A stretch of 64,000 bases of DNA. Source: a bacterium. Lineage in GTDB: Bacteria > JAJVIF01. The translations under genes and the position numbers were made by a program. The notes beneath the pieces were generated by a model. The model was not told where the DNA came from and made no database searches. It was given only the letters and a program-made list of their open reading frames with translations. Where the stretch lies: positions 126,262-190,261 of the forward strand of contig JAJVIF010000004.1 of assembly GCA_022072165.1 (NCBI GenBank), read 5' to 3'. Shown piece by piece: positions 24,957 through 33,883 of the stretch; position 1 is the stretch's first letter; each line of letters opens with the position of its first letter.

Positions 24957-27500
24957 TTAGTACTGCACGGCGGGGCGGGTGTCGAGAAGCTCCTGATTGG
25001 GGAAGTTTGCCCGCAGCATCGCCTTGAGCGATGGGAGTTCCAGCTGCCGAAAGTCGAGCAGATAGACCGCCGCCTGGCCCGCCCGGAAGGTGGACCACTG
25101 CCACAACGCCCGCTTGAGATCCAGGACGCCCAGGGGGGTCATCACCTGCTCCCGGAAAGCGTCAGCGCTCAGGCCCAACTGCTGCTGCAGCGCGACACAC
25201 ACCAGCTCGTTTGGCGGACGGGTCGGGACATGCAGGATCACGATGGTGTCGGGGGGCTCCGGGAAGCGATTGAGTTCCTGGAGAATTTCGCCGGTCGCCA
25301 CCATCACGACCTTGTCGAAGCTGCCGAACTCCCGCATCAGGAAGCCCTTGGTGCCATCGTGACGCTGGAAGAGGGGCTGCCAGCCTGCCTGGAGCATGGG
25401 TTCGCGCAGCCGATGATGGAGGCTCACCACTTCCTGGGGGTTGCGGGCCACCAGGAGCCAGCGTCCGGACTCCTGTGTCATCAGGCGTCGCAGGATCGTC
25501 ATCTGCCAGTTCTGCCAGGTTTTCTTCGCCGGGACGCCACTCATGTGGGGTGGCGGGAGGGGCGTATGGAGGGTGTTTCCCCGGGGGATGGCGGTCGCCT
25601 GATCGGTATAGGTCACCGGTCGGGCCGGGGCTTGCCAGAGTCTTTCCACTGCCTGCCAGTCAGCGGGCTCCATGAACGCGGAGACCAGTGGCAGGGGCTG
25701 ATTGCCGGGGATGAGACCCGCGACATCCCGGGGCAATTGCGGGGCGGCGGCAAGTCCCCACCAGAGGTGATCGCGATGCCACTGCTGCCGGACCACGATC
25801 AGGGAGGCGCTGGTATCTGGCGCGACCATCCAGTCGGCTTTCACACGGAGGGATTCGAGTCGTCGGCAGAAAATGGCCAGGACTCGTTGCGTTTCGGCTG
25901 GGAGGTCGGCATCCGCCAGGATGGTGCGGAACGATGGCAGATGGGTCCCCAGGAGGGTCGCGATGGTGGCGATCGCGTCCCGGACCGCAACGGCCTGTGG
26001 CTGGGCGGATCCGGGGGCGGGCAATGGCCAGTAGTGCTCATCGCCACGGGCGACCGAGGCAGGATCCTGCTGATCGGACCCGGCAGTGGCAAGAGCGGCT
26101 TCCAGCTGCTGGGTTGCATCCAGGAGCGCGAAACCACCAGCACTCCACCAGTCGCGCAAGGGGCCCTGCATATGCCGTAGTAGTCCGCTGAGCCAGTGGC
26201 ACTCCTCTTTGAGGGCGGTGACCTGCCAGATCCGAATGGCGGCCCGCAGCGCGTGAAGTGGGTAGTAGACCGGCACCAGCACGCTCCAGGGAGCGGCGAG
26301 GTCGGTGTCCGAGAGTGTGGCGCTCCAGGGAACCCGACGGGTGAGCGCGGTCTCCCAGGGGAGGAGCGCGACCCCATCTGCCGGTGGTGCGACCGGCGGA
26401 TGCGCCAGGACATCACTCCGCTCAACGGACAGGCGGGGGAGTGTCGCGGCGAGATTTGGGAAATTGTTCAGGACCCACCAGGAGAGTCGCGAGAAGTCGT
26501 GACTGGTGCTGGTGGTCGCCCAGGCTCGCGCCAGGGCACGTTCGAAGGGCAGTAGTGGTGCAGGAACTGCCATGCCGCCGGCCAGCAGCAGTTCCAGCTT
26601 CTCCGGGTCGAGCAGGCAATGCTCCCCACTGTCGCAGGGGATGTCCTGTTGCTCCGCCTGGTGGCGGAGTTCCTTGTCCGGACCGTGAAACTGACCGGGA
26701 TAGAGATGGGGCGGATAGAGAAGGCGATGTCCTGCCAGCGTCGGGTGATGCAGGGCATCGGCGACCTGATCGACCCGCAGGAGATGCAGCGGACGCTGGG
26801 GGTCGCCGGTGGGGATGTCGCCCCGGAATGGCGCTGCGGCAGGGGTAATCGGCAGGGGGGCTAATGGTGCGGCTGCCGGTCGCTCCGGCAACGGCAGCCG
26901 CTGCAGCAGCTGTCCGAAATGATGTGCTGCCAGGTCTGTGGACCGGATCGTCTCAATCAGCGAAGCGGGCCAGTAGGTCGCGATGAACTCGAAGAGGGCC
27001 GAGAAGACCCGACCCGCCAGCAGCGCATCGGCATCGGCGCGATGGAGCGTGCCGAATTCCAGATGCAGGGCGGTAGCGACATGCTCCAGCGCCAGGGACT
27101 CCAGCTCCGGAAAGACCAGGGCGGCGAGCTCCAGCGAGTCCCACCAGGGATTGTCGGTGAGGTCGACCCCATCGAGCCCCTTCGAGAACCGGATGAGGAA
27201 CTCCCGATCCAGTGACACGTTATGCGCGACCAGCGGAAGATCTCCGGCGAACGCATCAAGACGCCGTATAGCTTCGGCGGCGGGGAGTCCGGCGGCGAGG
27301 GCGGAGTCGGTGAGCCCGGTGAGTCGCGCGGTACGTCGGGCCAGGGCGTGGTCGATTTGCAGGGTGGTGGAAAAATGATCCACCGCCTCACCTCCCACAA
27401 ACCGAACACCGGCGATTTCCAGCAATTCATCGTGCTGTGCCGCGAGGCCGGTAGTCTCGATGTCGACCGCGACAAAGTCCGGCAGCCATTGGCAAGGCAT
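24957..27500 (-). CDS. DEDDh exonuclease fused to a degenerate DinG-like helicase region
   Basis: An 847-residue cytoplasmic protein. Residues 1-180 are a DnaQ-type 3'-5' exonuclease: D13 and E15 in VAVDIETTG, LVAHNVSLDREFL, and HRADADALL near the end. In DinG/YpvA-type proteins this domain is joined to an iron-sulfur-like helicase. Here the C-terminal 250 residues resemble the second RecA lobe (RWLLVARNPQEV, GFLMREFGSFDKVVMVATGE, VILHVPTRPPN), but no Walker A or DEAH box is visible in the middle 400 residues. It probably keeps nuclease activity without helicase function. A TATACT box lies about 60 bases upstream. Confidence 0.78.
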   Translation of the reverse strand: MPCQWLPDFVAVDIETTGLAAQHDELLEIAGVRFVGGEAVDHFSTTLQIDHALARRTARLTGLTDSALAAGLPAAEAIRRLDAFAGDLPLVAHNVSLDREFLIRFSKGLDGVDLTDNPWWDSLELAALVFPELESLALEHVATALHLEFGTLHRADADALLAGRVFSALFEFIATYWPASLIETIRSTDLAAHHFGQLLQRLPLPERPAAAPLAPLPITPAAAPFRGDIPTGDPQRPLHLLRVDQVADALHHPTLAGHRLLYPPHLYPGQFHGPDKELRHQAEQQDIPCDSGEHCLLDPEKLELLLAGGMAVPAPLLPFERALARAWATTSTSHDFSRLSWWVLNNFPNLAATLPRLSVERSDVLAHPPVAPPADGVALLPWETALTRRVPWSATLSDTDLAAPWSVLVPVYYPLHALRAAIRIWQVTALKEECHWLSGLLRHMQGPLRDWWSAGGFALLDATQQLEAALATAGSDQQDPASVARGDEHYWPLPAPGSAQPQAVAVRDAIATIATLLGTHLPSFRTILADADLPAETQRVLAIFCRRLESLRVKADWMVAPDTSASLIVVRQQWHRDHLWWGLAAAPQLPRDVAGLIPGNQPLPLVSAFMEPADWQAVERLWQAPARPVTYTDQATAIPRGNTLHTPLPPPHMSGVPAKKTWQNWQMTILRRLMTQESGRWLLVARNPQEVVSLHHRLREPMLQAGWQPLFQRHDGTKGFLMREFGSFDKVVMVATGEILQELNRFPEPPDTIVILHVPTRPPNELVCVALQQQLGLSADAFREQVMTPLGVLDLKRALWQWSTFRAGQAAVYLLDFRQLELPSLKAMLRANFPNQELLDTRPAVQY

Positions 27501-27561
27501 ATGGGTGCCTGGTCCCTTCCCGATCCACCAGTCTGGTTGTACTGCCGGGGATCAGCCGACA

Positions 27562-27567
27562 AGTATA
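27562..27567 (-). promoter_or_regulatory. -10 box TATACT for the exonuclease fusion gene
   Basis: TATACT on the minus strand lies 61 bases upstream of the ATG at 27500, giving a leader of about 55 nt. No clear -35 box is seen. Confidence 0.35.
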
Positions 27568-27623
27568 CGGGGCAGGGCAATCTCCGGCTGGATGCTTGAG
27601 AGTCGGGTCAGATGCCTGCATCC

Positions 27624-27629
27624 TACGGT
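27624..27629 (+). promoter_or_regulatory. -10-like TACGGT abutting the metalloprotease start
   Basis: TACGGT ends five bases before the ATG at 27635 and no Shine-Dalgarno is present, matching the leaderless-type pattern, though the hexamer is weak. Confidence 0.25.
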
Positions 27630-27634
27630 GACTC

Positions 27635-30313
27635 ATGACGTCCTTGCCCGCACATCCCCCCCGCGATGGATTTGGGGACTTCCTCACCGCCCCGGTGCTG
27701 TTGGGACGCTTGCGGTTTCCGTACGGCGTGGTAGCGGGTGTGCTGCTGCTGCTGCTGGGGATCGGTCTGAGCCTGTCGCGATCTCCCCTGCTGGGAGTCC
27801 TGGGTTACGAAACGAGTGCGATTGTGGCAGTCGCGATCGCGCTCATCCTCCCCTGGGGACTCGCCCATCGACTCACCGATCTGCGGGCGCAAGTGGAAGC
27901 AGATGAAGCGGGGGGGGCGTCCTGGGCCTCGCAGGCGGAGGGGCGGGGCGCAGGATGGCTCCTGGCCGCGATCCTCCTTGCCTCGATTCCCGGCGCGGTC
28001 CTGGTGCTCGCTGCCGGTATCCGGCAGCTGATCCCGGCGAGTCCCTTTGTCCGGAACTGCGACCTGGTCGGGGGGCTGGCGTGGTACGCCGGCATCACGG
28101 GCGTCACGACCTTCCTCGTTTTCGGCATGACCGCCGGCATGGCCGCCTGGTGCCGGCACGGACGGGGCGTCGGATGGTTCACCACCAGCTGGGTCATCGG
28201 CAGCATCGTGCTGGTCCTGGGGCACTGGATTCTCGGACCCCGGGTAGCGTTCCTGCATCCGATTGCCGGTGCGATCATCCTGCCCAACTACAGCCCGGTC
28301 GTGAACCAGGACCTTCCTTACTGGGTGAGTCGAGCTATCGCCCTCCACTGGGGGCTGCTGGGGTGGCTCCTCTATCTGCTGGCCTGGCACGGCAGCGAGC
28401 GTCGCTTCTCCGGCCTCGCGACCTGGCGTCACGATGCCCTGCATGGCTGGCGGGGCGCGCGGCAGGTCCAGGCACTGCTGATCGTAGCGGGACTCGCCTT
28501 CACCTGGTGGTATCGGGGACCGTTGGGACTGGCGACACCGATGTCGTGGTTGCGTCATGAACTGGCTGGGCTCCGGACCACCCCCCACTTCCGCATCCAC
28601 TACGACAAGGATGTCGCGAGTCCGGCGCAACTCGATGATGTGGAACTCCTTTGCGAGTTTCACTACGACGCCATCGCCCGTGCCTTTGAACTGACGGAGC
28701 CGCTCATCATCGATGTCTGGCTCTATCCCAGCGCTGCGGAGAAGGAACGTCTCACTGGTGCTCGGGGGAGTGTGTTCGCCAAGCCCTGGATAAACGCCAC
28801 GCATGTGTTCGCGACCGGCACGGACATCTCAGCCCTGCGCCATGAACTGACGCACATCATGGGTCGGGAGTTTGGTCCGCCGCCGACCTACGTCAATCTC
28901 CTCGCGGGGATTGCGGAGGGGACTTCAGAGGCCATCGCCTGGGATGCGGGTCCCGATCTGACCTTTCATCAGTGGGCGCGTGGCGGGCAGGAACTCCGGC
29001 TCGCGGGGTCGCTGCCGGTCGTCCTGAGTAATGAAGGCTTCTTCACCGGACGGGTTCCGCTGAACTACGCCACCAGCGGCTCCTTCATGCGCTACCTGAT
29101 CGACACCTATGGCATGGCCAAATTCCGGGAGCTGTTTCGTCACTACAACCCCTTCATGCCGGGGCACATCCGGCAATGGAAACAGCATTACGGCAAGTCC
29201 TTGCAGGAACTGGAACAGGAGTGGCGAACCTGGCTTGCAGCGCAGGTTCCGTTTAGCGATCGCGACCGGGAGACCGTGCAGTTCACATATGAGCAACCAG
29301 CGTTTACGAACCAGGTCTGCGCCCGGGTAGTGGCTTCGGCCCAGGTCAAAGCACAACAGGCCTCAGCTTTCCGGCTGTGGGACCTGGCCCTCGCGCAGTA
29401 CGACCTCCTCTGGCAGTACCAGCCGGGAAACCTCTACCATCGCTTCGGGAAGCTGGATGTCCTTGTGCAGGCGGAGCGTTACGACGCGGCACTCGCGCTG
29501 TATGAGGAGATGCTCAGCAGTCCACAGTTGAATCAGGGACTTCGATCACGCCTGTTAGGTGTACGGGCCGACATCGCGCTGCGGCAGAGTGACTGGGACG
29601 CCGCGGCGGCAGCGCTTGAAGAAGCGCTGAGTCTGGCGGTCTTCAGCTGGCAGGATCGTGACGGCAGCATCAAGCAGGCGTTGCTGGGGCTGCCAGAGGG
29701 AGCGCGATCGCCCCTCATCGCAGGACTCACCGGCCGGGCGGAGTACGCGCTGTTCCACTTCGCGCGGGCCGAGGCCGGGATCCCTTTCACCAGCTGGATT
29801 CCATCGTATTTGCAGGCGCGGCGACTCTCTTTCGCTGGTGAGTACGCCGCTGCGATGGAGGGCCACACCCGCTTCCTGCTCTCCGACGGAGTCCAGCAGG
29901 CGCTGCACGGAAGTACGGCTGCCGCGCTGGGCGACCCGGCGATTCCGATCGCAGTCCTGCGGGAGGGCCTGCTGGTGGCACTGCATGACGCTGTCTGGTC
30001 GCACGATCTGGCGGCGGCGGCAGCGCTGGAAGCGTGGATCGATGAAGGCTCGCAGATGCGGCATGGCGCATCGGTCCCCTGGTCGCCGGCGGATGAAGTA
30101 CGGATTCAGCTCTATCGGGATTACGCCGCCTTTCAGCGGCATCGCGCCGTGCCACCGCCAGCGATCATTCAGGCGGGACTATGGTCCCGGGCACTAGTGC
30201 CTCCCGTACCGGTGGTCCCTCTGGAAGCACCCCCGGCTGCGGCTGACGATAGACCCGGTACAGCATCCCGGCAGGACGCCAGCCAAAGCGTTCCGGATCC
30301 TGCCAGGGAATGA
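27635..30313 (+). CDS. Membrane-anchored metallopeptidase (MA clan) with TPR tail
   Basis: An 892-residue protein. The first 300 residues hold about eight hydrophobic helices (for example VVAGVLLLLLGIGLSL). A periplasmic or extracytoplasmic peptidase domain follows with the zinc motif H-E-L-T-H at about residue 402 (LRHELTHIMGREFG) and a likely third ligand in GIAEGTSEAIAWD. The C-terminal 300 residues are TPR-like (YDAALALYEEMLSS). It resembles peptidase MA-like proteins of unknown substrate. Its last 149 bases overlap the convergent DUF2723 gene. Confidence 0.78.
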   Translation: MTSLPAHPPRDGFGDFLTAPVLLGRLRFPYGVVAGVLLLLLGIGLSLSRSPLLGVLGYETSAIVAVAIALILPWGLAHRLTDLRAQVEADEAGGASWASQAEGRGAGWLLAAILLASIPGAVLVLAAGIRQLIPASPFVRNCDLVGGLAWYAGITGVTTFLVFGMTAGMAAWCRHGRGVGWFTTSWVIGSIVLVLGHWILGPRVAFLHPIAGAIILPNYSPVVNQDLPYWVSRAIALHWGLLGWLLYLLAWHGSERRFSGLATWRHDALHGWRGARQVQALLIVAGLAFTWWYRGPLGLATPMSWLRHELAGLRTTPHFRIHYDKDVASPAQLDDVELLCEFHYDAIARAFELTEPLIIDVWLYPSAAEKERLTGARGSVFAKPWINATHVFATGTDISALRHELTHIMGREFGPPPTYVNLLAGIAEGTSEAIAWDAGPDLTFHQWARGGQELRLAGSLPVVLSNEGFFTGRVPLNYATSGSFMRYLIDTYGMAKFRELFRHYNPFMPGHIRQWKQHYGKSLQELEQEWRTWLAAQVPFSDRDRETVQFTYEQPAFTNQVCARVVASAQVKAQQASAFRLWDLALAQYDLLWQYQPGNLYHRFGKLDVLVQAERYDAALALYEEMLSSPQLNQGLRSRLLGVRADIALRQSDWDAAAAALEEALSLAVFSWQDRDGSIKQALLGLPEGARSPLIAGLTGRAEYALFHFARAEAGIPFTSWIPSYLQARRLSFAGEYAAAMEGHTRFLLSDGVQQALHGSTAAALGDPAIPIAVLREGLLVALHDAVWSHDLAAAAALEAWIDEGSQMRHGASVPWSPADEVRIQLYRDYAAFQRHRAVPPPAIIQAGLWSRALVPPVPVVPLEAPPAAADDRPGTASRQDASQSVPDPARE

Positions 30314-31817
30314 AGCCGGTAAAGACAGGACGGCGATCGATGTTCTCGGCGATGAGATGCTCGATGACTTTGCTCTCATCAGGGGTCAGAGGCGACTCCA
30401 GCACGACACTGGGATTGGTCCGCTTCAAAAGCTCGCGACCCCAGGGGGCGCGCAGCGACTCCACATACACGATGTCGATGTCATGGTCACGCCAGTAGGG
30501 ATCGGTCTCCCGAAAGTACCACCACGCAAAGCCGCGTCCATAGAAGCGCTCCACCAGCAGCGCTCCGGGGGGGAGTTGCTGACGGGCATCCTCCCGCATC
30601 AGCACAGGATCCGTCGGGACTGGAATTGCTGTGCGTTCGAAATTCCCGGCACCATTGACGAGTACTGTCACGATGGTCCAGGCCCAGAGTGATGGCATCA
30701 GTTGGGCGGGTCCGGTCGCCCGGGCGAGGGTCGCCAGTCCGGCAATGCCGATGGTCGCCAGCAGTTGCAGCATCAGGGCCGCTGGCAGCAGGAAGGCTTC
30801 GAAATCCTCGACAGCGTAGTTACAGATATGCCAGATGTTGAAGCCCCAGATGGTCAGCAGCCCCAGGGTGAAGGCTCGTCCAGCAGGACGTGCCCCGGTG
30901 AGTCCCCAGACCATCCCCCCCAGTGCCAGGATCGCCATCCAGGGGCCCGCATCGGTGGTGAAGTCCATTTCGATGATGAGGCGATTGATCACCTGGACCG
31001 CATGAGAGCCGAGGAGCATGAAGCGGAACTGACGCCCGGTCGCGTGGGTGATCAGATTTGCCGGGTGCTGAGTGTCGGTCCAGTCGAGCGGTGGCTGTTG
31101 GGCCGAAAAGAGCATCAGCACGCCATAGAGGGAGAGGGGTGCGAGCAGGGCGACCGGAATCCGCCGCCAGGTGTCGGGCCGGGGCCAGTGGCGACTCCAG
31201 AGCAATACCACCAGCCCCGCGATCCCGGCATAGATGCTGGTCAGATGATTGGTCAGGGCGAACCCCTGGAGGAGTGCGAAGCGGGGGAGATAGCGATCCC
31301 GCGCGGGATCCTCCGGCTGGCTCAGCCACAGACTCACCACCAGCAGCATCGCGGCGACAAACGCGAGACTGGCGGCGTAGACCTCAGCGATGATGCTCTG
31401 ACTCCAGACCGGGAACGACACGCCGGCGAGGAGCGTGGCGGTGGCTTGCAGCCATGGACGGGTCCGCTCTGCGGGGAGCCCGGGAAGAAAGGCGGGTGCC
31501 AGCTGACGCATGGCGAGTCCGGCGAGGACGCAGGCCAGGACACCGTTGATGATGGTGTAGAGATGTGCACGCCAGGCGATGGTCCCGAGGGGGACCAGGT
31601 CCATCACGGCTTTGCAGGTCAGGAGATACCAGGGATAGCCGGTGGGGTGGGGGATCCCCCGCACCCAGGCCGCCGCGATGAGGTCACCGGAGTCTTCATT
31701 GGAATGGGTCCAGGTGATGTCCGGTGCGGTGGTTCGCAGGTAGAGCATGAACAGCATGAGGGCGCAAAGGATCGCGACCCCGGTCGGCCCTGCCAGTATG
31801 GTGCGCAGTCGGGTCAT
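30165..31817 (-). CDS. DUF2723-family membrane protein
   Basis: A 550-residue multi-spanning membrane protein. The N-terminal region has the family pattern: a first helix, then PDITWTHSNEDSGDLIAAAWVRGIPHPTGYPWYLL (in part), resembling lipid-linked-sugar protein mannosyltransferases. About ten helices are followed by a soluble C-terminal domain. The ATG at 31817 is chosen because the frame upstream (to 31940) runs into the next gene and lacks hydrophobicity. A role in protein or lipid glycosylation is inferred from family resemblance only. The last 149 bases overlap the convergent metalloprotease gene. Confidence 0.8.
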   Translation of the reverse strand: MTRLRTILAGPTGVAILCALMLFMLYLRTTAPDITWTHSNEDSGDLIAAAWVRGIPHPTGYPWYLLTCKAVMDLVPLGTIAWRAHLYTIINGVLACVLAGLAMRQLAPAFLPGLPAERTRPWLQATATLLAGVSFPVWSQSIIAEVYAASLAFVAAMLLVVSLWLSQPEDPARDRYLPRFALLQGFALTNHLTSIYAGIAGLVVLLWSRHWPRPDTWRRIPVALLAPLSLYGVLMLFSAQQPPLDWTDTQHPANLITHATGRQFRFMLLGSHAVQVINRLIIEMDFTTDAGPWMAILALGGMVWGLTGARPAGRAFTLGLLTIWGFNIWHICNYAVEDFEAFLLPAALMLQLLATIGIAGLATLARATGPAQLMPSLWAWTIVTVLVNGAGNFERTAIPVPTDPVLMREDARQQLPPGALLVERFYGRGFAWWYFRETDPYWRDHDIDIVYVESLRAPWGRELLKRTNPSVVLESPLTPDESKVIEHLIAENIDRRPVFTGFIPWQDPERFGWRPAGMLYRVYRQPQPGVLPEGPPVREALVPGTIVPPE

Positions 31818-31861
31818 CAATCCGGGGGGATCGTACCGCGCTGTCCCGCCTTCGCCGCAGG

Positions 31862-33265
31862 TCAGCGCTGCTCGGTGCCGTAGCGCTCCTTGCGGAGGCC
31901 ACCGAAGTCGTTCTCGGGATCCGAGATGTTCCAGGACCACCGACTCCCCCGGGCCTTCGTGTAGACATAGACCGCCCGGTCCTTTTCCTCAAACACGACC
32001 CGCATGGCTTCGGGATCGATGCTTCGGACCTTCACGACATAGCCGCTGACCGGCATGACGACTTCTTCGCCGACATGAATCCGCTGGTTGCCAGCCATGT
32101 CCGCGTTCACCATCCGGACATACCAGACTTTCTCTTCAGTCCCGTTGGGAAGCACTTTGAAGTAGGAGTCGATGGCGTTGGGCCGGACCCGGGGGCCGGG
32201 ACCGCGTCCTGTCGCCCCCTCGAGAATCGAAGGCGTCTCATTGGGACGACCATCGGGGGAGAGTCCTGGCGAAGGAGCCAGCGCACCGCCACCCCGACCG
32301 GGGATCCCAATCGCCGGACTGGGGAACGCAGGACCGGCAGGAGTCTCACCATCGAGGGGAATGATGCTGCCCGGGACGGGGGCCTGGGGGATCGCGCCAG
32401 TGGGTGGGACTGCCAGCGGGGGGGTCGGGATGGGCGGATCGATCGTTTCCTCCGCCAGGACCAGGAACGCCTGGAAACTTGGCAGGTTGATGCCATCGAT
32501 GGTCGCCATCCGGTCATAGGCCTGCTGACGTGCTTCGTTGGACTCACCCTGCAGCAATGCCAGAGCGCTGTCGGCGCTGTCGAGGAGGGCAGCGTCAGTG
32601 TCGCCGAGATCGCGGAGCCGATTCAGGTGCATGGCCGCCAGTTCGGGGCTGGCCTCGGCGAGATCAAGTCCGGCAGCGCGAGGATCGAGCCCGGCAACCG
32701 TGAACCCGAAAAGGCGGGTCCAGTCGCGGATCATCGCTTTGCGCAGATCGACATCAAAGCCATCGACCCGCTGCAGCAGGATGTCGAGGCCATAGAGGTA
32801 GAGCAGGCCCTGGCGGGCCAGCGTGTCTTCCGGCTGACGGGCCACATGGGCTGCCAGTAACGCTTCCGCTTCACTGAAACGGGCCTGCCCGAGGCTGACC
32901 AGCCCCTGGTAGCGTCCGAGATCGGGATGGTCCGGCGAGGTAGCGGCGAAGGTATCGAGGGTGGTTTGCGCGGCGGTGAGTTCGCCCGCCAGGATTTGGG
33001 CATCGAGGGTCTGCTTCAACTGTTGCCGTTCATACCAGGGACGCAGCCCCAGCCAGGCCCCGCACAGGACCGCCACGAGGAGGCCGACGCCGATCCCGAC
33101 GCGCCAGGTCAGGGGCAACGGCGCGATCGTCGGCTCCGGGTTAACCGCTACGGGTTCGGAGGATGCCAGCGCGGCCTCGTCCAGTCGCAGGAGGAGTGGG
33201 GAAGTCGGCAGGACCGGAGCGGGCTCCGGTAACTGGCGATCTGCTGGCAGGGACCCCTCAGCCAT
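31862..33265 (-). CDS. Single-span membrane protein with TPR-like repeats
   Basis: A 467-residue protein: a cytoplasmic N-terminus of about 60 residues, one membrane helix (VGIGVGLLVAVLCGAWLGL), a helical repeat domain (about 90-280), a Pro/Gly-rich linker and a C-terminal beta domain (VWYVRMVNADMAGNQRI). The downstream DUF2723 gene starts 44 bases after its stop, suggesting one operon. The ATG at 33265 is supported by a TACGCT box seven bases upstream; a further 13 codons upstream are open. Function unknown. Confidence 0.7.
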   Translation of the reverse strand: MAEGSLPADRQLPEPAPVLPTSPLLLRLDEAALASSEPVAVNPEPTIAPLPLTWRVGIGVGLLVAVLCGAWLGLRPWYERQQLKQTLDAQILAGELTAAQTTLDTFAATSPDHPDLGRYQGLVSLGQARFSEAEALLAAHVARQPEDTLARQGLLYLYGLDILLQRVDGFDVDLRKAMIRDWTRLFGFTVAGLDPRAAGLDLAEASPELAAMHLNRLRDLGDTDAALLDSADSALALLQGESNEARQQAYDRMATIDGINLPSFQAFLVLAEETIDPPIPTPPLAVPPTGAIPQAPVPGSIIPLDGETPAGPAFPSPAIGIPGRGGGALAPSPGLSPDGRPNETPSILEGATGRGPGPRVRPNAIDSYFKVLPNGTEEKVWYVRMVNADMAGNQRIHVGEEVVMPVSGYVVKVRSIDPEAMRVVFEEKDRAVYVYTKARGSRWSWNISDPENDFGGLRKERYGTEQR

Positions 33266-33272
33266 GCCGAAA

Positions 33273-33278
33273 AGCGTA
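33273..33278 (-). promoter_or_regulatory. -10-like TACGCT abutting the membrane TPR gene
   Basis: GGTACGCT ends seven bases before the ATG at 33265, with no Shine-Dalgarno. Confidence 0.35.
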
Positions 33279-33311
33279 CCACCCAGGGCCGGTGCCGGGA
33301 GCACAAGCAGA

Positions 33312-33336
33312 CCCCCGGGAGGCCTGATCCCGGGGG
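33312..33336 (-). terminator. Hairpin downstream of the Flp pilin gene
   Basis: CCCCCGGGA and TCCCGGGGG form a perfect 9-bp stem around a seven-base loop, 71 bases past the pilin stop. The following T content is modest, so termination is probable rather than certain. Confidence 0.5.
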
Positions 33337-33407
33337 GTGTGGTGTTTCAGCGTGGGCGGTTGAAAGCGAGGGGGGCGTTCTGCCCGAAGATGCCCCTCAG
33401 TCGCCTT

Positions 33408-33590
33408 CTAGACCGAGTCCAGGACGTCGCTAATTTCCGTGATGTAGTAGGCAACCAGCTGGTTACCGAAGGTCGAAAGTGCCGCGACCACAGCGATAGC
33501 GACGAGACCAATGATGAGGGCGTATTCCGTCAGGCCCTGGCCGCGTCGGGGCTGGAGCCGGGGGACAACGCGCAGCAAGTGAAAGAGCAT
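33408..33590 (-). CDS. Flp/Fap-type pilin
   Basis: A 60-residue type IVb (Tad) pilin. A short basic leader ends at G18 and the mature N-terminus is QGLTEYALIIGLVAIAVVAAL, with the conserved Glu at position five of the mature chain. TadV/CpaA-type prepilin peptidases cleave such leaders, and pilins polymerise into thin adhesive fibres. A GGAGG site lies nine bases upstream. No other tad gene is in the window, so the assembly machinery must be elsewhere. Confidence 0.85.
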   Translation of the reverse strand: MLFHLLRVVPRLQPRRGQGLTEYALIIGLVAIAVVAALSTFGNQLVAYYITEISDVLDSV

Positions 33591-33869
33591 GGCTGAGCCT
33601 CCTCCGTTCCGTCAGCAGTCCCGGCGACTCTCTGCGGAGTCACCGTCCAAACGCCTCACCGGACTCTGCCCAAGGGCCCGGGCTGGCTGGCGTCGCCCCC
33701 TTTACCTGTGTCGGCCGCCAAAGCGTGCAGATCGCACTGGCAGCGGAGGGTGACGCGCTTTGTGACTAATATCGGCAGGGTTGACGCGTCAGAGTTAATG
33801 CCACTGAAGCCAATCCATTGAAGTGCAGCCTCAACCGGGCGATTTTCCGGCGAGCTGCGGGGAGACTGC

Positions 33870-33875
33870 TACACT
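33870..33875 (+). promoter_or_regulatory. -10-like TACACT abutting the PQQ-propeller start
   Basis: TACACT ends eight bases before the ATG at 33884, no Shine-Dalgarno being visible. It supports this start over the in-frame upstream ATG at 33818. Confidence 0.4.
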
Positions 33876-33883
33876 CGGTCCTC

